NCBI RefSeq assembly: GCF_014250515.1
Contig: NZ_CP060202.1
Location: forward strand, 4,289,501 to 4,353,500
Source of the DNA: Hymenobacter sediminicola
GTDB lineage: Bacteria; Bacteroidota; Bacteroidia; Cytophagales; Hymenobacteraceae
Direction of reading: 5' to 3'
DNA length: 64,000 nucleotides
The position numbers and the translations under genes are program-made. Below are positions 10,184-19,210 of the stretch, piece after piece. The notes beneath the pieces are model-generated. The model was given only the letters and a program-made list of their open reading frames with translations, did no database searches and was not told the DNA's origin. Each line of letters begins with the position of its first letter. Within the stretch, counting starts at the first letter, position 1.

Positions 10184-11482
10184 ATGGAACAACAAGACCA
10201 CTTGCTGGCCGAAGCCCGCCATTATGGCTACATCGAGGGCGACCAGGTGTGGCTGCGGCCATTTATGGATCTTCCTGCCCGCCAAGTTGGGCAGGTAAAG
10301 GAGTCAGCTGACGCTTCCCTGTTGTACTTCGCCAACCGCTTCGAAACCTTCCGCGGGAAGGTGGATGAACTGCTTCATAAGATTGACACCTCTGAGAACA
10401 AGGGTTCTTTCCTGATGAAGGCCCTGCACCTCAAAGAGCAGGTTGCCTCCTACGACGGCCTCGGCGACTTTGAAGCCATTCATCGGCGGCTTACGGATGC
10501 CGAAGAGGCTATTAAACAGACGGTAGCACGCAACCGTGAAAAAAATCTGGCAACCAAAATCAACTTTATCCAGCAGGCGGAAGAACTGCAAAACACGCTG
10601 GACTGGACCACTGCCGGCGAGCAGATTCATGAGCTGCGTCAGGCCTGGATCAAGACCGGCCCCGTAGACAAGCAGCACACCGACGAGCTGGAAACCCGGT
10701 TCCGGGTGGCAGTAGACGAATTTTTCCAGCGGCGCAAGAACTTCCAGAACGAGAAGAAGTCGATGCTCAACCGTGCCGCCGACCAGTACAAAGCCCTGAT
10801 TCGGCAGTCGGAGGCCCTGCAGTATTCCGACGACTTCGAAAACACTACTGGTAAGCTCAAGGAATTGCAGCAGGCCTGGAAGGAAGTGGGCGGCTCATTG
10901 CCCCGCAAGCAGGCCAATGACCTATGGACGCAGTTCCGGGCGGCGCACAACCTGTTTTTCGAGCGTCTCAAGCAGCATATTGACAGCAAGCGCACCGATG
11001 CCAAGGAGCATTTCATGGACGATAACCTGACGCGCAAGCGGGCCCTCGTGGAGGAAGCTGTTGCGTTACTGGACAAGCCCATGCATGAAGCAGTAGCGCG
11101 CGCCAAAGAGCTGCAGGCCGCTTGGAAAAAGGTAGGTCCTGTGCGCGGCGAAGAATCGGACCGGGTATGGGAGCAGTTTATTCTGGCCTGCGATAAGGTG
11201 TTTGAAATGAGTGCGCTGGAGCACTTTATCCGTAAACGTCCTGAAAATGCCAGCGGCTCGGCTGAGGACCAGGTAAACATCCGGGTACAAGCCCTGCGCG
11301 ACTTCATCAAATACGATAAACAGGAGCAGGAAGCGCTGGAAGAGAACCTGGGTAAGCTCAGTGCCACACCCGCTAATGATGCCTTCCGGCAGATGCTGCA
11401 GGGAAAAATCCGTGCATTTGAGCGAAAAATCCGAACCAAAAACGAGCTGATTACGCTATTGCGACAGCGGCTGGTTGTGTAG
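10184..11482 (+). CDS. DUF349 repeat protein
   Basis: A 432-residue, highly charged, all-helical cytosolic protein with at least three DUF349 repeats, each ending in a pattern such as ELRQAWIKTGPV, ELQQAWKEVGGSL and ELQAAWKKVGPVRG followed by a W/F-containing helix (about residues 135-190, 215-265 and 290-340). The first 41 codons of the longer open frame (from 10061) are rich in His/Ser and unlike the family, so ATG 10184 (MEQQDHLLAE) is chosen. DUF349 proteins are widespread in Bacteroidota and Actinobacteria with no settled function; a nucleic-acid or ribosome link is only suspected. Confidence 0.88.
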   Translation: MEQQDHLLAEARHYGYIEGDQVWLRPFMDLPARQVGQVKESADASLLYFANRFETFRGKVDELLHKIDTSENKGSFLMKALHLKEQVASYDGLGDFEAIHRRLTDAEEAIKQTVARNREKNLATKINFIQQAEELQNTLDWTTAGEQIHELRQAWIKTGPVDKQHTDELETRFRVAVDEFFQRRKNFQNEKKSMLNRAADQYKALIRQSEALQYSDDFENTTGKLKELQQAWKEVGGSLPRKQANDLWTQFRAAHNLFFERLKQHIDSKRTDAKEHFMDDNLTRKRALVEEAVALLDKPMHEAVARAKELQAAWKKVGPVRGEESDRVWEQFILACDKVFEMSALEHFIRKRPENASGSAEDQVNIRVQALRDFIKYDKQEQEALEENLGKLSATPANDAFRQMLQGKIRAFERKIRTKNELITLLRQRLVV

Positions 11483-11624
11483 CCCAACCTTAGCGCCTAT
11501 CTTACGTTGCCTGCCACATACACTGTGACTCGGCGAGCCACGTTGTCAGCATATTCCGTCCCGGCCGGATTTTTGATAGCCGGACTTTTCATTCGACCAC
11601 CTTTTTTAAGTAGCCCACACCACT

Positions 11625-11846
11625 ATGTACTGGACGCTGGAACTCGCTTCGTATCTGGAAGACGCTCCCTGGCCTGCCACCAAGGATGAACTGATTGACT
11701 ATTCCATCCGCTCGGGTGCTCCGATGGAAGTAGTGGAAAACCTGCAGGCCCTGGAAGACGATGGTCAGCCCTACGAGAATATCGAGGAGGTTTGGCCTGA
11801 CTACCCGACTAAGGAGGACTTTATGTTCAACGAAGACGAGTACTAG
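11625..11846 (+). CDS. DUF2795 small protein
   Basis: A 73-residue acidic protein beginning MYWTLELASYLEDAPWPATK. The segment LEDAPWPATKDELIDYSIRS, with PMEVVENLQALED after it, matches DUF2795, a short helical domain of unknown function common in this phylum. The ATG at 11625 is well placed and the codon use is typical of the genome. It lies 142 bp after the DUF349 gene and 53 bp before the ABC ATPase, all rightward, so a shared transcript is possible. Confidence 0.85.
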   Translation: MYWTLELASYLEDAPWPATKDELIDYSIRSGAPMEVVENLQALEDDGQPYENIEEVWPDYPTKEDFMFNEDEY

Positions 11847-11898
11847 GTAACTGCTGGTTGTTCCTATTGCTTGTCGAATACAGGCTGCTAACTCCGCT

Positions 11899-12657
11899 TT
11901 GAGTAATCAACCCGTCAACAAGCAACAAGCAACACTTGACATCCAAAATTTGGTTGCGGGGTATGAACAGCGTGTTCTACTCCGCAACCTTTTTTTTGCC
12001 ATACCCGAGCCGGCGTTTGTAGCCATAGTGGGGCATAATGGCTGCGGCAAGACCACGCTTTTTCGTGTCCTGACGGGACAAATACCTTACACCGGTACTG
12101 TAGAACTCGGCGGCCAGGACTTGCGCCAGATAGCCCGCCCAGCTACCGCCGGGCACCTGGCTTATTTGCCGCAGCGGACCACGGTTGGCTTCCCAATCAG
12201 AGTGCGCGAACTGGTAGTGATGGGCCGCTACCGCCACCACGGCCTGCTCAGTGCTTACTCTCTGCTTGACTACCAACTGGCTGATGCAGCGTTGGCCCGC
12301 GTGGGAGGCGCGCATCTTGCCCAGCGCGACTTTACGCTGCTTTCCGGAGGGGAGCAACAGCTGGTATGGCTGGCCCAACTGAGCCTGCAGGACGCTCCTT
12401 TGTACCTTCTTGATGAGCCAACCCAACAGCTTGATGTGTACTACCGCCGCCGCGTGTTCGATCTGCTGGCCAGTTGGGTAGAGCAGGAGCGCAAAACCGT
12501 GCTCTGCATTACCCACGACCTTGACAACTTGCTGGCGCTGCCGGGCGGCTACCTGCTCAACCTGTCGCACCCGCAACCCAGCCTTGAGCCACTTACTGCT
12601 GCTACAGTTAGTGCCGCCCGCGAGTTTCTGGAAAGTGAAGCGTCATTAAGTCTATAA
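11899..12657 (+). CDS. FecE-like ABC transporter ATP-binding protein, orphan
   Basis: A 252-residue ATPase of the iron-siderophore/cobalamin/haem importer type. Walker A is GHNGCGKTT (45-53), the signature is LLSGGEQQLVWLAQL, and Walker B is YLLDEPTQQLD, with the H-loop in ITHDLDN. The start is TTG 11899 (MSNQPVNKQQ). These ATPases work with FecCD-type permeases and a periplasmic binding protein, but neither is adjacent: upstream is DUF2795 and downstream, convergent at 14 bp, is lycopene cyclase. The permease must be encoded elsewhere, or the protein has another partner. Confidence 0.88.
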   Translation: MSNQPVNKQQATLDIQNLVAGYEQRVLLRNLFFAIPEPAFVAIVGHNGCGKTTLFRVLTGQIPYTGTVELGGQDLRQIARPATAGHLAYLPQRTTVGFPIRVRELVVMGRYRHHGLLSAYSLLDYQLADAALARVGGAHLAQRDFTLLSGGEQQLVWLAQLSLQDAPLYLLDEPTQQLDVYYRRRVFDLLASWVEQERKTVLCITHDLDNLLALPGGYLLNLSHPQPSLEPLTAATVSAAREFLESEASLSL

Positions 12658-12671
12658 GAAACCGACAGGAA

Positions 12672-13847
12672 TTAGTCTCGCTGACCCGGCCGGCCGCGCA
12701 CCACATGCCAGATGGAGCGCAGAAAAGGCCACGGCGTCACAGAGTTCATAATCTGCAGGTTTTCCTTCCAGCTCGTCTGCTCATCCAGAAAACCGAAGAT
12801 GCGCTCCACCGGATTGCGCCGAAACAGCTGGGCGAAGATGGTGCGAGTGGTTTCACCGCGCCGGCGCATGATGTCGAGCAGCAACGTATCGAAGAGGTGA
12901 AACTGCCATTTGTCGCCGGTAAGGTCTGGCGGCGGCATGCCGGTAACCGCCAGTGCCTGCACCAGCCGTGCTGAGTGCGCCTGGATGCGTTTGAAGGCAT
13001 AGCCGGTACTGGGTTTGGCCCGGCCGGCGCGGGTCCCGAGGTTGATGATGTTTACGCCCGCAGCCGAGGGCAGTGGGTGGTCAGTCATGGGAATAGCCCC
13101 TGCTTCCCGGGCCTCTACGCGAAACCCTGTTGCGCCTAGCTGCGCTAGATACTCCCGCAGGGCTGCTTCGTATTCCTCCTTTGGCAATACATGCTCCGAA
13201 AACAGGGTGTATTCTACCAGCGCGCGGCGCTTACTGAAGGGCAGCACGTACATGAAGCGCGCCTGCTGCTGCTGGTCGCCTCGAAAATCCATGAACTCAG
13301 CCGTTGTCGGATCGAAAACGTCTTCGGTGGTTTCTACTTCCCAACCCACAAAATGCTGCAGTAGGTAGCGGTGCTTCTGCGGCTGCTTGTGCATCTGCGG
13401 CGGACGACTGTCGAAGGCATAGCGGGCCGTAAAGGTGCCGGCACTACTGGTTGCCCGGGCACCATGCGGCGTATTTTCCAGCGCATCTACGCTGGCCTGA
13501 AGCAGAGTAAACTGGGGATTTTCTGCCAGAGCAGCTCGTACAAATTGGTAAAAATCCAGCCCCCGGATCATCTTGTAGCGGTGCCGCTTTAGCGGAAACA
13601 CCTGCTCATACCCCGGGCTTCGGAACGCTATTTTCGACCATTCATGGACTACAATGCTATCAAACAGCATCGGCTCGTCGGACCAGAACGACCAAGTGCG
13701 GTCATTCTGGTCTTTGGCTTCGGGCTCCAGCAGTAACACCCGTTTGCTGGCCAGCCGTGGCTCCTGGCTGATATGATACGCCAAGCTGAGGCCAGCCGCG
13801 CCGCCGCCCACAATAAGGTAGTCGAAATCCAGAGGAGGTACAGCCAC
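12672..13847 (-). CDS. crtY: Lycopene beta-cyclase
   Basis: A 391-residue FAD/NAD(P)-dependent cyclase that forms beta-ionone rings at the ends of lycopene, giving beta-carotene on the route to the red carotenoids of such bacteria. The N-terminal Rossmann motif is DYLIVGGGAAGLSLAYHI (9-26). Other family features are DRTWSFW, the AFDSRPP motif, GWEVET, FMYVLPFS and ALVEYTLFS. Length and architecture fit the CrtY/CrtL superfamily. Other crt genes are not in the window. A hairpin ends only 5 bp upstream of its ATG (13852-13878). Confidence 0.9.
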   Translation of the reverse strand: MAVPPLDFDYLIVGGGAAGLSLAYHISQEPRLASKRVLLLEPEAKDQNDRTWSFWSDEPMLFDSIVVHEWSKIAFRSPGYEQVFPLKRHRYKMIRGLDFYQFVRAALAENPQFTLLQASVDALENTPHGARATSSAGTFTARYAFDSRPPQMHKQPQKHRYLLQHFVGWEVETTEDVFDPTTAEFMDFRGDQQQQARFMYVLPFSKRRALVEYTLFSEHVLPKEEYEAALREYLAQLGATGFRVEAREAGAIPMTDHPLPSAAGVNIINLGTRAGRAKPSTGYAFKRIQAHSARLVQALAVTGMPPPDLTGDKWQFHLFDTLLLDIMRRRGETTRTIFAQLFRRNPVERIFGFLDEQTSWKENLQIMNSVTPWPFLRSIWHVVRGRPGQRD

Positions 13848-13851
13848 AAGA

Positions 13852-13878
13852 AACGGCGGCCTGAAAAGGGCCGCCGTT
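13852..13878 (-). terminator. Hairpin after hydrolase gene, at crtY start
   Basis: A perfect 10-bp stem (aacggcggcc / ggccgccgtt) lies between the hydrolase stop (13908) and the crtY ATG (13847), both leftward. A short T-tract (TTTCTTG) follows on the minus strand. It can end the upstream transcript but also covers the crtY ribosome-entry region. Confidence 0.6.
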
Positions 13879-13907
13879 GCAAGTTAGGGCAGTTGCGCTA
13901 CTTCGGG

Positions 13908-14552
13908 CTAGTGGCTTTCCATGCCCGACAGCGCGCCGGCCAAGTCGCGCACGGCGTCACGCACATCAAAATCCAGGCGGGCGCTGAAATGCTGGCGACC
14001 GGGCAGAATGCTTACTCGGGAATGCAGGCGCTCCTCCCAGAGGTGCTCGTTTTCCTGGTAGCCGGAAGTATACGGGTCGTCATCCGAGAGCAGCACCATC
14101 AGCTTGTCCTGCGGAATGAGGCGGCGGGCCGCTTCGTAGTTGATGGGGGCATCCATCCAATTCAGGATATCCTGCCAGGGGCTGTCTACCGAAAACCAGC
14201 CGGCTACACACAGCACGCCACCTACAGGCTGCGCCTCGGGGTGGGTTTCGGCTACGCGGGCCAGGTAGTGCAAAATGGCCAGACACCCCACACTATGCCC
14301 CACCAGAAGTACATTGGGCCCCAGTTGATCAGGTGGCAGCACCTTCTGCAGATACTCCACAGCCCGGTCTATAACGGGCAGGTCCCAGGCCGGCATGGCA
14401 AGCGCCTGAATCTTGTAGTTGACTCCATCTTCCGCGGCAACGGCCTGCAGTTGCTCCCCTAGCCATGGATACCAGTCGTCTTGGGGGCCGCCAGCCCAGC
14501 GGGGGACTATAAATACCTTCTTTACTTCTTCAGCAGTTGTTGCTTGCTGCAT
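13908..14552 (-). CDS. RBBP9/YdeN-type serine hydrolase
   Basis: A 214-residue compact alpha/beta hydrolase. The start region FIVPRWAGGPQDDWYPWL is the RBBP9/YdeN signature; the nucleophile elbow is LLVGHSVGC (Ser87). A likely catalytic Asp lies in LLSDDDPYT and the His in LPGRQHFSA. There is no signal peptide, so it is cytosolic. Natural substrates of this family are largely unknown. It is leftward, ahead of crtY, but a hairpin separates them. Confidence 0.88.
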   Translation of the reverse strand: MQQATTAEEVKKVFIVPRWAGGPQDDWYPWLGEQLQAVAAEDGVNYKIQALAMPAWDLPVIDRAVEYLQKVLPPDQLGPNVLLVGHSVGCLAILHYLARVAETHPEAQPVGGVLCVAGWFSVDSPWQDILNWMDAPINYEAARRLIPQDKLMVLLSDDDPYTSGYQENEHLWEERLHSRVSILPGRQHFSARLDFDVRDAVRDLAGALSGMESH

Positions 14553-14658
14553 ACTTCGTGGGTTATTTTGAACAATTCACCAAGATAAATCCAATTTCAC
14601 ATTCCTGATTCTGCTATTTCATAATTAATATTCTAGCTCAACTACAGTGATGCTTAAA

Positions 14659-14704
14659 AGCACTAAAGCCAGCAGCTTCCGAAGATGCTGCTGGCTTTAG
14701 TGCT
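14659..14704 (-). terminator. Intrinsic terminator of the LOG-family gene
   Basis: A perfect 18-bp stem (14659-14676 with 14687-14704) and 10-base loop, followed on the minus strand by TTTTAAG, lies 24 bp after the LOG gene stop. Confidence 0.85.
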
Positions 14705-14727
14705 AGAATTTAGAGCTTTTGCCAAGC

Positions 14728-15591
14728 TTAGAAGTTCGGCGAGAGCAGGTATTTGGAGTAGAAGTCGTCGATGATTTTCACCGCCGACTCGGCATCGTCT
14801 ACCAGTTGCACGAGGTTCATGTCCTCAGGTGAGATGTTCTTCTCGTCTTCCAGCATCACCGTCTGAATCCAGTCGAACATGCCCTGCCAGTACTTGGTGC
14901 CCACCAATACAATTGGGAAGCGGCCGATTTTCTTGGTCTGAATCAGCGTAATAGCCTCAAACAACTCATCAAGCGTACCGAAGCCACCAGGCATACCAAT
15001 GAAACCCTGCGCGTACTTCACGAACATCACCTTCCGCACGAAGAAGTAGTCGAAGTTGATGATTTTGTCGGGGTCGATGTAGATGTTGTTGAACTGCTCG
15101 AACGGCAGCTCAATGTTCAGGCCCACAGAGCGGCCTCCTTCTGAGTGTGCGCCTTTGTTGCCGGCCTCCATAATGCCGGGACCACCGCCCGTGATAACGC
15201 CGTAGCCGTGGCGCACCAGCTTGGCAGCAATTTCCTCGGCCATCTGATAGTATGGGTTGTCGGGCTTGGTGCGGGCTGAGCCGAAAATGGATACGCACGG
15301 GCCAATTTTGGACATCTTCTCGAAGCCCTCCACGAACTCGGCCATCACCTTGAAAATCTGCCAGGAGTCGGCAATCTTGATTTCATTCCAGTCTTTATCA
15401 ACGAAGGCTTTGCGGATGCGCTGCTCATCGTCTACCTGAACTGTACGCTCGCCGTGCGTCTGCTCCCGGATATCACTAATGGTTTTAACCTTGTTGTCGT
15501 TGATGTTGGGCTGCATGATAGTCTGGCCGCTGCCAGCATTCAGCACCTCATCAGCCACCTTGGTGCGGCTGGTCTTTTTGAGCTTAGTCAT
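14728..15591 (-). CDS. LOG-family protein (TIGR00730 Rossmann fold)
   Basis: A 287-residue protein of the Lonely Guy family. It carries the two nucleotide-site motifs GGGPGIMEAGNKG (135-147) and PGGFGTLDE (201-209). LOG enzymes are phosphoribohydrolases that release the base from cytokinin or purine nucleoside monophosphates; the bacterial role is often called nucleotide 5'-monophosphate nucleosidase. An N-terminal extension of about 95 residues, charged and partly disordered, precedes the catalytic core, which is common for the longer bacterial subgroup. Single gene with its own terminator. Confidence 0.9.
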   Translation of the reverse strand: MTKLKKTSRTKVADEVLNAGSGQTIMQPNINDNKVKTISDIREQTHGERTVQVDDEQRIRKAFVDKDWNEIKIADSWQIFKVMAEFVEGFEKMSKIGPCVSIFGSARTKPDNPYYQMAEEIAAKLVRHGYGVITGGGPGIMEAGNKGAHSEGGRSVGLNIELPFEQFNNIYIDPDKIINFDYFFVRKVMFVKYAQGFIGMPGGFGTLDELFEAITLIQTKKIGRFPIVLVGTKYWQGMFDWIQTVMLEDEKNISPEDMNLVQLVDDAESAVKIIDDFYSKYLLSPNF

Positions 15592-15668
15592 GGTACGCTA
15601 CTTACTGTTGGCACCAGGCAAAAGGCCAGGCACCATGGAAATTGGGGGAATTTGACAAAAAGAAAGCC

Positions 15669-15686
15669 GCCCCGCCGAAGCGGGGC
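15669..15686 (-). terminator. Intrinsic terminator of the ABC permease gene
   Basis: A 7-bp GC stem (gccccgc / gcggggc) with loop cgaa is followed on the minus strand by a T-rich tract (TTTCTTTTTG), about 110 bp after the permease stop. Confidence 0.75.
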
Positions 15687-15796
15687 GACCAAAAGTACAG
15701 AAGGGCAAGTTAACAATTTGTTAACAGTAAATGACCAAACCGCTACAGTTTATAAAGTGCATGGCTCTGCAATAAGCCATTCCGCAGCGCATACGG

Positions 15797-17062
15797 TCAT
15801 TTGCTCCGGATAGCAATTACCGGGTCCAGGTTGGCGGCCAACACAGCCGGGATGATGCCTGCCAACACGCCAATCACCACGGATACGGTCAGGCCCAGCG
15901 TGATATTCCACGCCGACAGCGTGAGCGGCATAGCATCCTGGGGCACCAGCGTGATCAGCCAGACCAGGAAAATGCCGGCCGAGCCGCCCAGCAGACACAG
16001 AAACACAGCTTCGAACAGAAACTGGAACAAAATAAAGTAGTTCTTGGCGCCCAACGACTTCTGAATACCGATGATGTTGGTGCGCTCCTTCACCGACACG
16101 AACATGATGTTGGCAATGCCGAAGCCGCCCACCACCATAGCAAACCCGCCAATTACCCAGCCCGCCAACCCGATAACGGAGAAGAGCTTTCCCACCATGT
16201 TGGTCAGCATTTCGGGGCGGTTGAGCGCGAAATTGTCTTCTTCGCGGGGCTTGAGGCTGCGGATGTTGCGCAGCAGCCCTTTCATCTCGTATTCCAAGTC
16301 GAGCAGGCCCACATCCTCGTCGCGGCCTTTCACAGCAATAGTGGGTGTCACGCCGGTAAGGCCATTGGTGCTCAAGGCAAACATCTTGGTGAAGGAACCA
16401 AAGGGAATAACGCAGTTGGTATCGTTGCTGGGCGTATCCAGAATCTTCTTGCCTTCCTTCTTTACTACGCCGATGATGGTAAACGTCGTGCCTTTGGCCT
16501 TAAACTCCTTTCCTAGCGCCGAACCATTCGGATAGAGGCTGGTGGCAATATCGGCTCCTATCACGGCCACATTGCGAGCCGCATCCATCTCCTGCTGCGT
16601 GAAATAGCGCCCTTCCTCGATAGGCAGCTCCGACACGTTACGATATTCAAATGATACTCCCATTAGAGCACAGCCTTCGAGGCTGTTGGAACCGGACCGC
16701 AGCGTATTGCCGCCCGTAGCAGCATACACAGCCACGCCCTTCTGGTTGTCGCTCAGCATACGCTGCAACTCGCGGAACTCGCGCACGGTAGGCGCAGGGC
16801 GTTGGAAGTAGCGCCACCACGGGTAGTCGGGCTGGTCGAAGGTCCAGGGCATCTTCATCACATAGATGACCTTGTCGCCAACGAAGCTCATGCTTTGTCG
16901 TACGTTGGCTTCCAGCGAGTCCACCACCGTCAGCACCGCAATGATGGCAAAAATGCCTACCGTCACGCCCAGCAATGAGAGTACCGTACGCAGCAGGTTC
17001 GATTTGAGAGCTTGCCACGCGAAGCGGAAGCTTTCCAGAGTCAGGCGTATGGTTTTCATCAA
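15797..17062 (-). CDS. MacB-like ABC transporter permease
   Basis: A 421-residue inner-membrane protein: one N-terminal membrane helix (about 22-45, LLRTVLSLLGVTVGIFAIIA), a large periplasmic MacB_PCD domain (about 50-270) and three C-terminal helices forming the FtsX domain (about 290-415). This type VII ABC architecture couples ATP hydrolysis to mechanical work on periplasmic substrates such as lipoproteins, macrolides or peptides. No ATPase or adaptor gene is adjacent, so the partner is encoded elsewhere. Start ATG 17062 or the next codon. Confidence 0.88.
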   Translation of the reverse strand: MMKTIRLTLESFRFAWQALKSNLLRTVLSLLGVTVGIFAIIAVLTVVDSLEANVRQSMSFVGDKVIYVMKMPWTFDQPDYPWWRYFQRPAPTVREFRELQRMLSDNQKGVAVYAATGGNTLRSGSNSLEGCALMGVSFEYRNVSELPIEEGRYFTQQEMDAARNVAVIGADIATSLYPNGSALGKEFKAKGTTFTIIGVVKKEGKKILDTPSNDTNCVIPFGSFTKMFALSTNGLTGVTPTIAVKGRDEDVGLLDLEYEMKGLLRNIRSLKPREEDNFALNRPEMLTNMVGKLFSVIGLAGWVIGGFAMVVGGFGIANIMFVSVKERTNIIGIQKSLGAKNYFILFQFLFEAVFLCLLGGSAGIFLVWLITLVPQDAMPLTLSAWNITLGLTVSVVIGVLAGIIPAVLAANLDPVIAIRSK

Positions 17063-17238
17063 TGAGTGCTTGAGTGGATGAGCAGATAAGTGGGTGGCCG
17101 GAACGAGGCGGCTGCTCGTTCAGTTGTATACTCGCTCACTGATTCCAGGCGAAAAGTAATGATAAATCCGCCGGAGTTGCGTACTTTCGCCGACCCAAAT
17201 TTTTCTTAGCTTCCCCAGCTATTGCCTTTCCTGCACCT

Positions 17239-18291
17239 ATGAAGCTCTCCGAGTTTAAGTTCGAATTGCCCGAAGCTCTCCTCGCGCAACACCCTGCCAA
17301 GAACCGCGACGAGTCCCGCCTGATGGTGCTGCACCGCGACAGTGGCAAGATTGAGCACCGCGTTTTCAAGGATATCATTGAATATTTCGGTGAAGGCGAC
17401 GTGTTTGTGGTGAACGACACGAAAGTATTTCCAGCACGCCTTTATGGCAATAAGGAAAAGACCGGCGCGAAGATCGAAGTGTTTCTGCTGCGCGAACTGA
17501 ACAAAGAGATTCACCTCTGGGATGTGCTGGTCGATCCGGCTCGTAAAATCCGGGTGGGCAACAAGCTTTACTTCGACGAGGAAGGCATTGTGGTAGCGGA
17601 AGTTATCGACAATACTACTTCGCGCGGCCGGACTATCAAGTTTCTGTTCGATGGCTCCGATGAGGAGTTCTACAAAGCGCTGCACAACCTGGGCGAGACG
17701 CCGCTGCCCCGCGAGTCCATTACCCGCGAAGCGGAGCCGGCCGACAAGGAACGCTACCAGACTATTTACGCCAAGCACACAGGTGCCGTAGCCGCCCCAT
17801 CAGCAGGCCTACACTTCACCCGCGAAGTAATGAAGCGCCTGGAAATCAAAGGTGTGGAAGTAGTGCCGGTAACGCTGCACGTCGGGTTGGGCACGTTCCG
17901 GACAGTAGACGTGGAAGACCTGACCAAGCACAAGATGGACTCCGAAAACTTCATCGTACCCGGTTCGTCGGCGGTGGTAGTGAACCGGGCCCTGGATGCG
18001 AAGAAGCGTGTGTGTGCTGTGGGCACTACATCGATGCGCGCCATGGAATCGTCGGTATCGGCTAACTCGCGTCTGAAAGCCAACGAGGGTTGGACAGACC
18101 GGTTCATCTTCCCTCCGTATGATTTCAAGATTGCTAATTCGTTGATTACCAACTTCCATACACCGGAAAGCACACTCATGATGATGGCCTCGGCCTTTGC
18201 TGGTCATGAGTTCCTGATTGAAGCATATCGGACGGCTATCAAAGAGAAGTACAAGTTCTTCAGCTACGGCGACGCCATGCTGATTTTGTAA
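17239..18291 (+). CDS. queA: S-adenosylmethionine:tRNA ribosyltransferase-isomerase
   Basis: A 350-residue cytosolic enzyme that moves the ribosyl group of SAM to preQ1 at tRNA position 34, giving epoxyqueuosine. The start MKLSEFKFELPEALLAQHP is diagnostic, as are VNDTKVFPARLYG, AAPSAGLHFT, HVGLGTFRTV and NFHTPESTLMMMASAFAG. Full length. The sequence TACTTTCG at 17182-17189 resembles a -7 element. Other queuosine genes are not in the window. Confidence 0.96.
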   Translation: MKLSEFKFELPEALLAQHPAKNRDESRLMVLHRDSGKIEHRVFKDIIEYFGEGDVFVVNDTKVFPARLYGNKEKTGAKIEVFLLRELNKEIHLWDVLVDPARKIRVGNKLYFDEEGIVVAEVIDNTTSRGRTIKFLFDGSDEEFYKALHNLGETPLPRESITREAEPADKERYQTIYAKHTGAVAAPSAGLHFTREVMKRLEIKGVEVVPVTLHVGLGTFRTVDVEDLTKHKMDSENFIVPGSSAVVVNRALDAKKRVCAVGTTSMRAMESSVSANSRLKANEGWTDRFIFPPYDFKIANSLITNFHTPESTLMMMASAFAGHEFLIEAYRTAIKEKYKFFSYGDAMLIL

Positions 18292-18344
18292 AGCAGATGC
18301 TATGTGCTGAGCGCCGGATAACCAATCATCCTCGCTCCATCTGA

Positions 18345-18377
18345 AAAAGCCCGGCCGCTATAATCGGCCGGGCTTTT
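18345..18377 (+). terminator. Intrinsic terminator of queA
   Basis: A perfect 13-bp stem (18345-18357 with 18365-18377), with A-tract before and TTTT after, begins about 50 bp after the queA stop. Confidence 0.9.
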
Positions 18378-18399
18378 ACTTTTACCGCCGGATCCTTTT

Positions 18400-19122
18400 T
18401 TGCACTCATTTTCCTGCTGCCACGTGCCATCTGCTTCTTCGTCATTTCAGCCGCGTTTCGCCATTATTGTGGCCGGAGGCAGCGGCACACGCATGGGTAC
18501 CGACCGGCCCAAGCAGTTTTTGGATTTGCTAGGTGAACCAGTGCTGCTGCATACGTTGCGGCGCTTTGCAGTTCCGGGACTGGGTATCAAACGGCTAGTA
18601 GTAGTGTTACCCGCCGACCAGGTTGCTACGTGGGAGGTGCTGTGCGCGCAGTATCCTGCCGTACCGCCACATGAGCTGGTTTCTGGTGGCACTACCCGCT
18701 GGGCCTCCGTGAAACAAGGACTGGCGCAACTTGGGCACGAAACGGCCGGCACAGTAGCCGTGCATGATGGCGTGCGCCCCCTCACGCCGGAACGGGTAAT
18801 TGAAGCTACATATGAGGCGGCCCACAACCACGGTGCCGCTGTAGCAGCCGTAGTACCCAAAGACTCGGTGCGCAACCTCAGCCAACAGGGCTCCTATGCC
18901 CTCAACCGTAGCCGCCTACGCCTGGTCCAGACGCCGCAGTGTTTCGAGTTGAGCCTGCTGCGGCGCGCGTATCAACTTCCGGAGCTCAATACCTTCACCG
19001 ACGATGCCAGTGTGGTGGAAGACCTGCACCCTATCCATATAGTGGAAGGTGACTACCGCAACCTCAAAATCACAACACCGGAGGATATGCTGCTGGCGGA
19101 AGCACTGTTGCGCACTGAGTAG
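18400..19122 (+). CDS. ispD: 2-C-methyl-D-erythritol 4-phosphate cytidylyltransferase
   Basis: IspD of the non-mevalonate isoprenoid pathway: CTP + MEP gives CDP-ME, supplying carotenoids and undecaprenyl carriers. Motifs seen are AGGSGTRMG near the N-terminus (nucleotide loop), the central HDGVRPLTP, and FTDDASVVE. With TTG 18400 the protein has 240 residues; GTG 18424 would remove eight residues rich in Cys/His and is equally possible, since the conserved fold starts at FAIIVAGG. Confidence 0.93.
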   Translation: MHSFSCCHVPSASSSFQPRFAIIVAGGSGTRMGTDRPKQFLDLLGEPVLLHTLRRFAVPGLGIKRLVVVLPADQVATWEVLCAQYPAVPPHELVSGGTTRWASVKQGLAQLGHETAGTVAVHDGVRPLTPERVIEATYEAAHNHGAAVAAVVPKDSVRNLSQQGSYALNRSRLRLVQTPQCFELSLLRRAYQLPELNTFTDDASVVEDLHPIHIVEGDYRNLKITTPEDMLLAEALLRTE

Positions 19123-19210
19123 CGCATACAGCTCACATTATTATGCGATACCGCCGAAGCGAATAGACGGGTACCTTCAGGGTATATTCCATCCGTTTCC
19201 GACTTCTAGT

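Noticed and set aside
11507..11689. 60-codon plus-strand frame overlapping the DUF2795 gene
   Set aside because: It overlaps the well-supported DUF2795 gene in another frame and has no domain.
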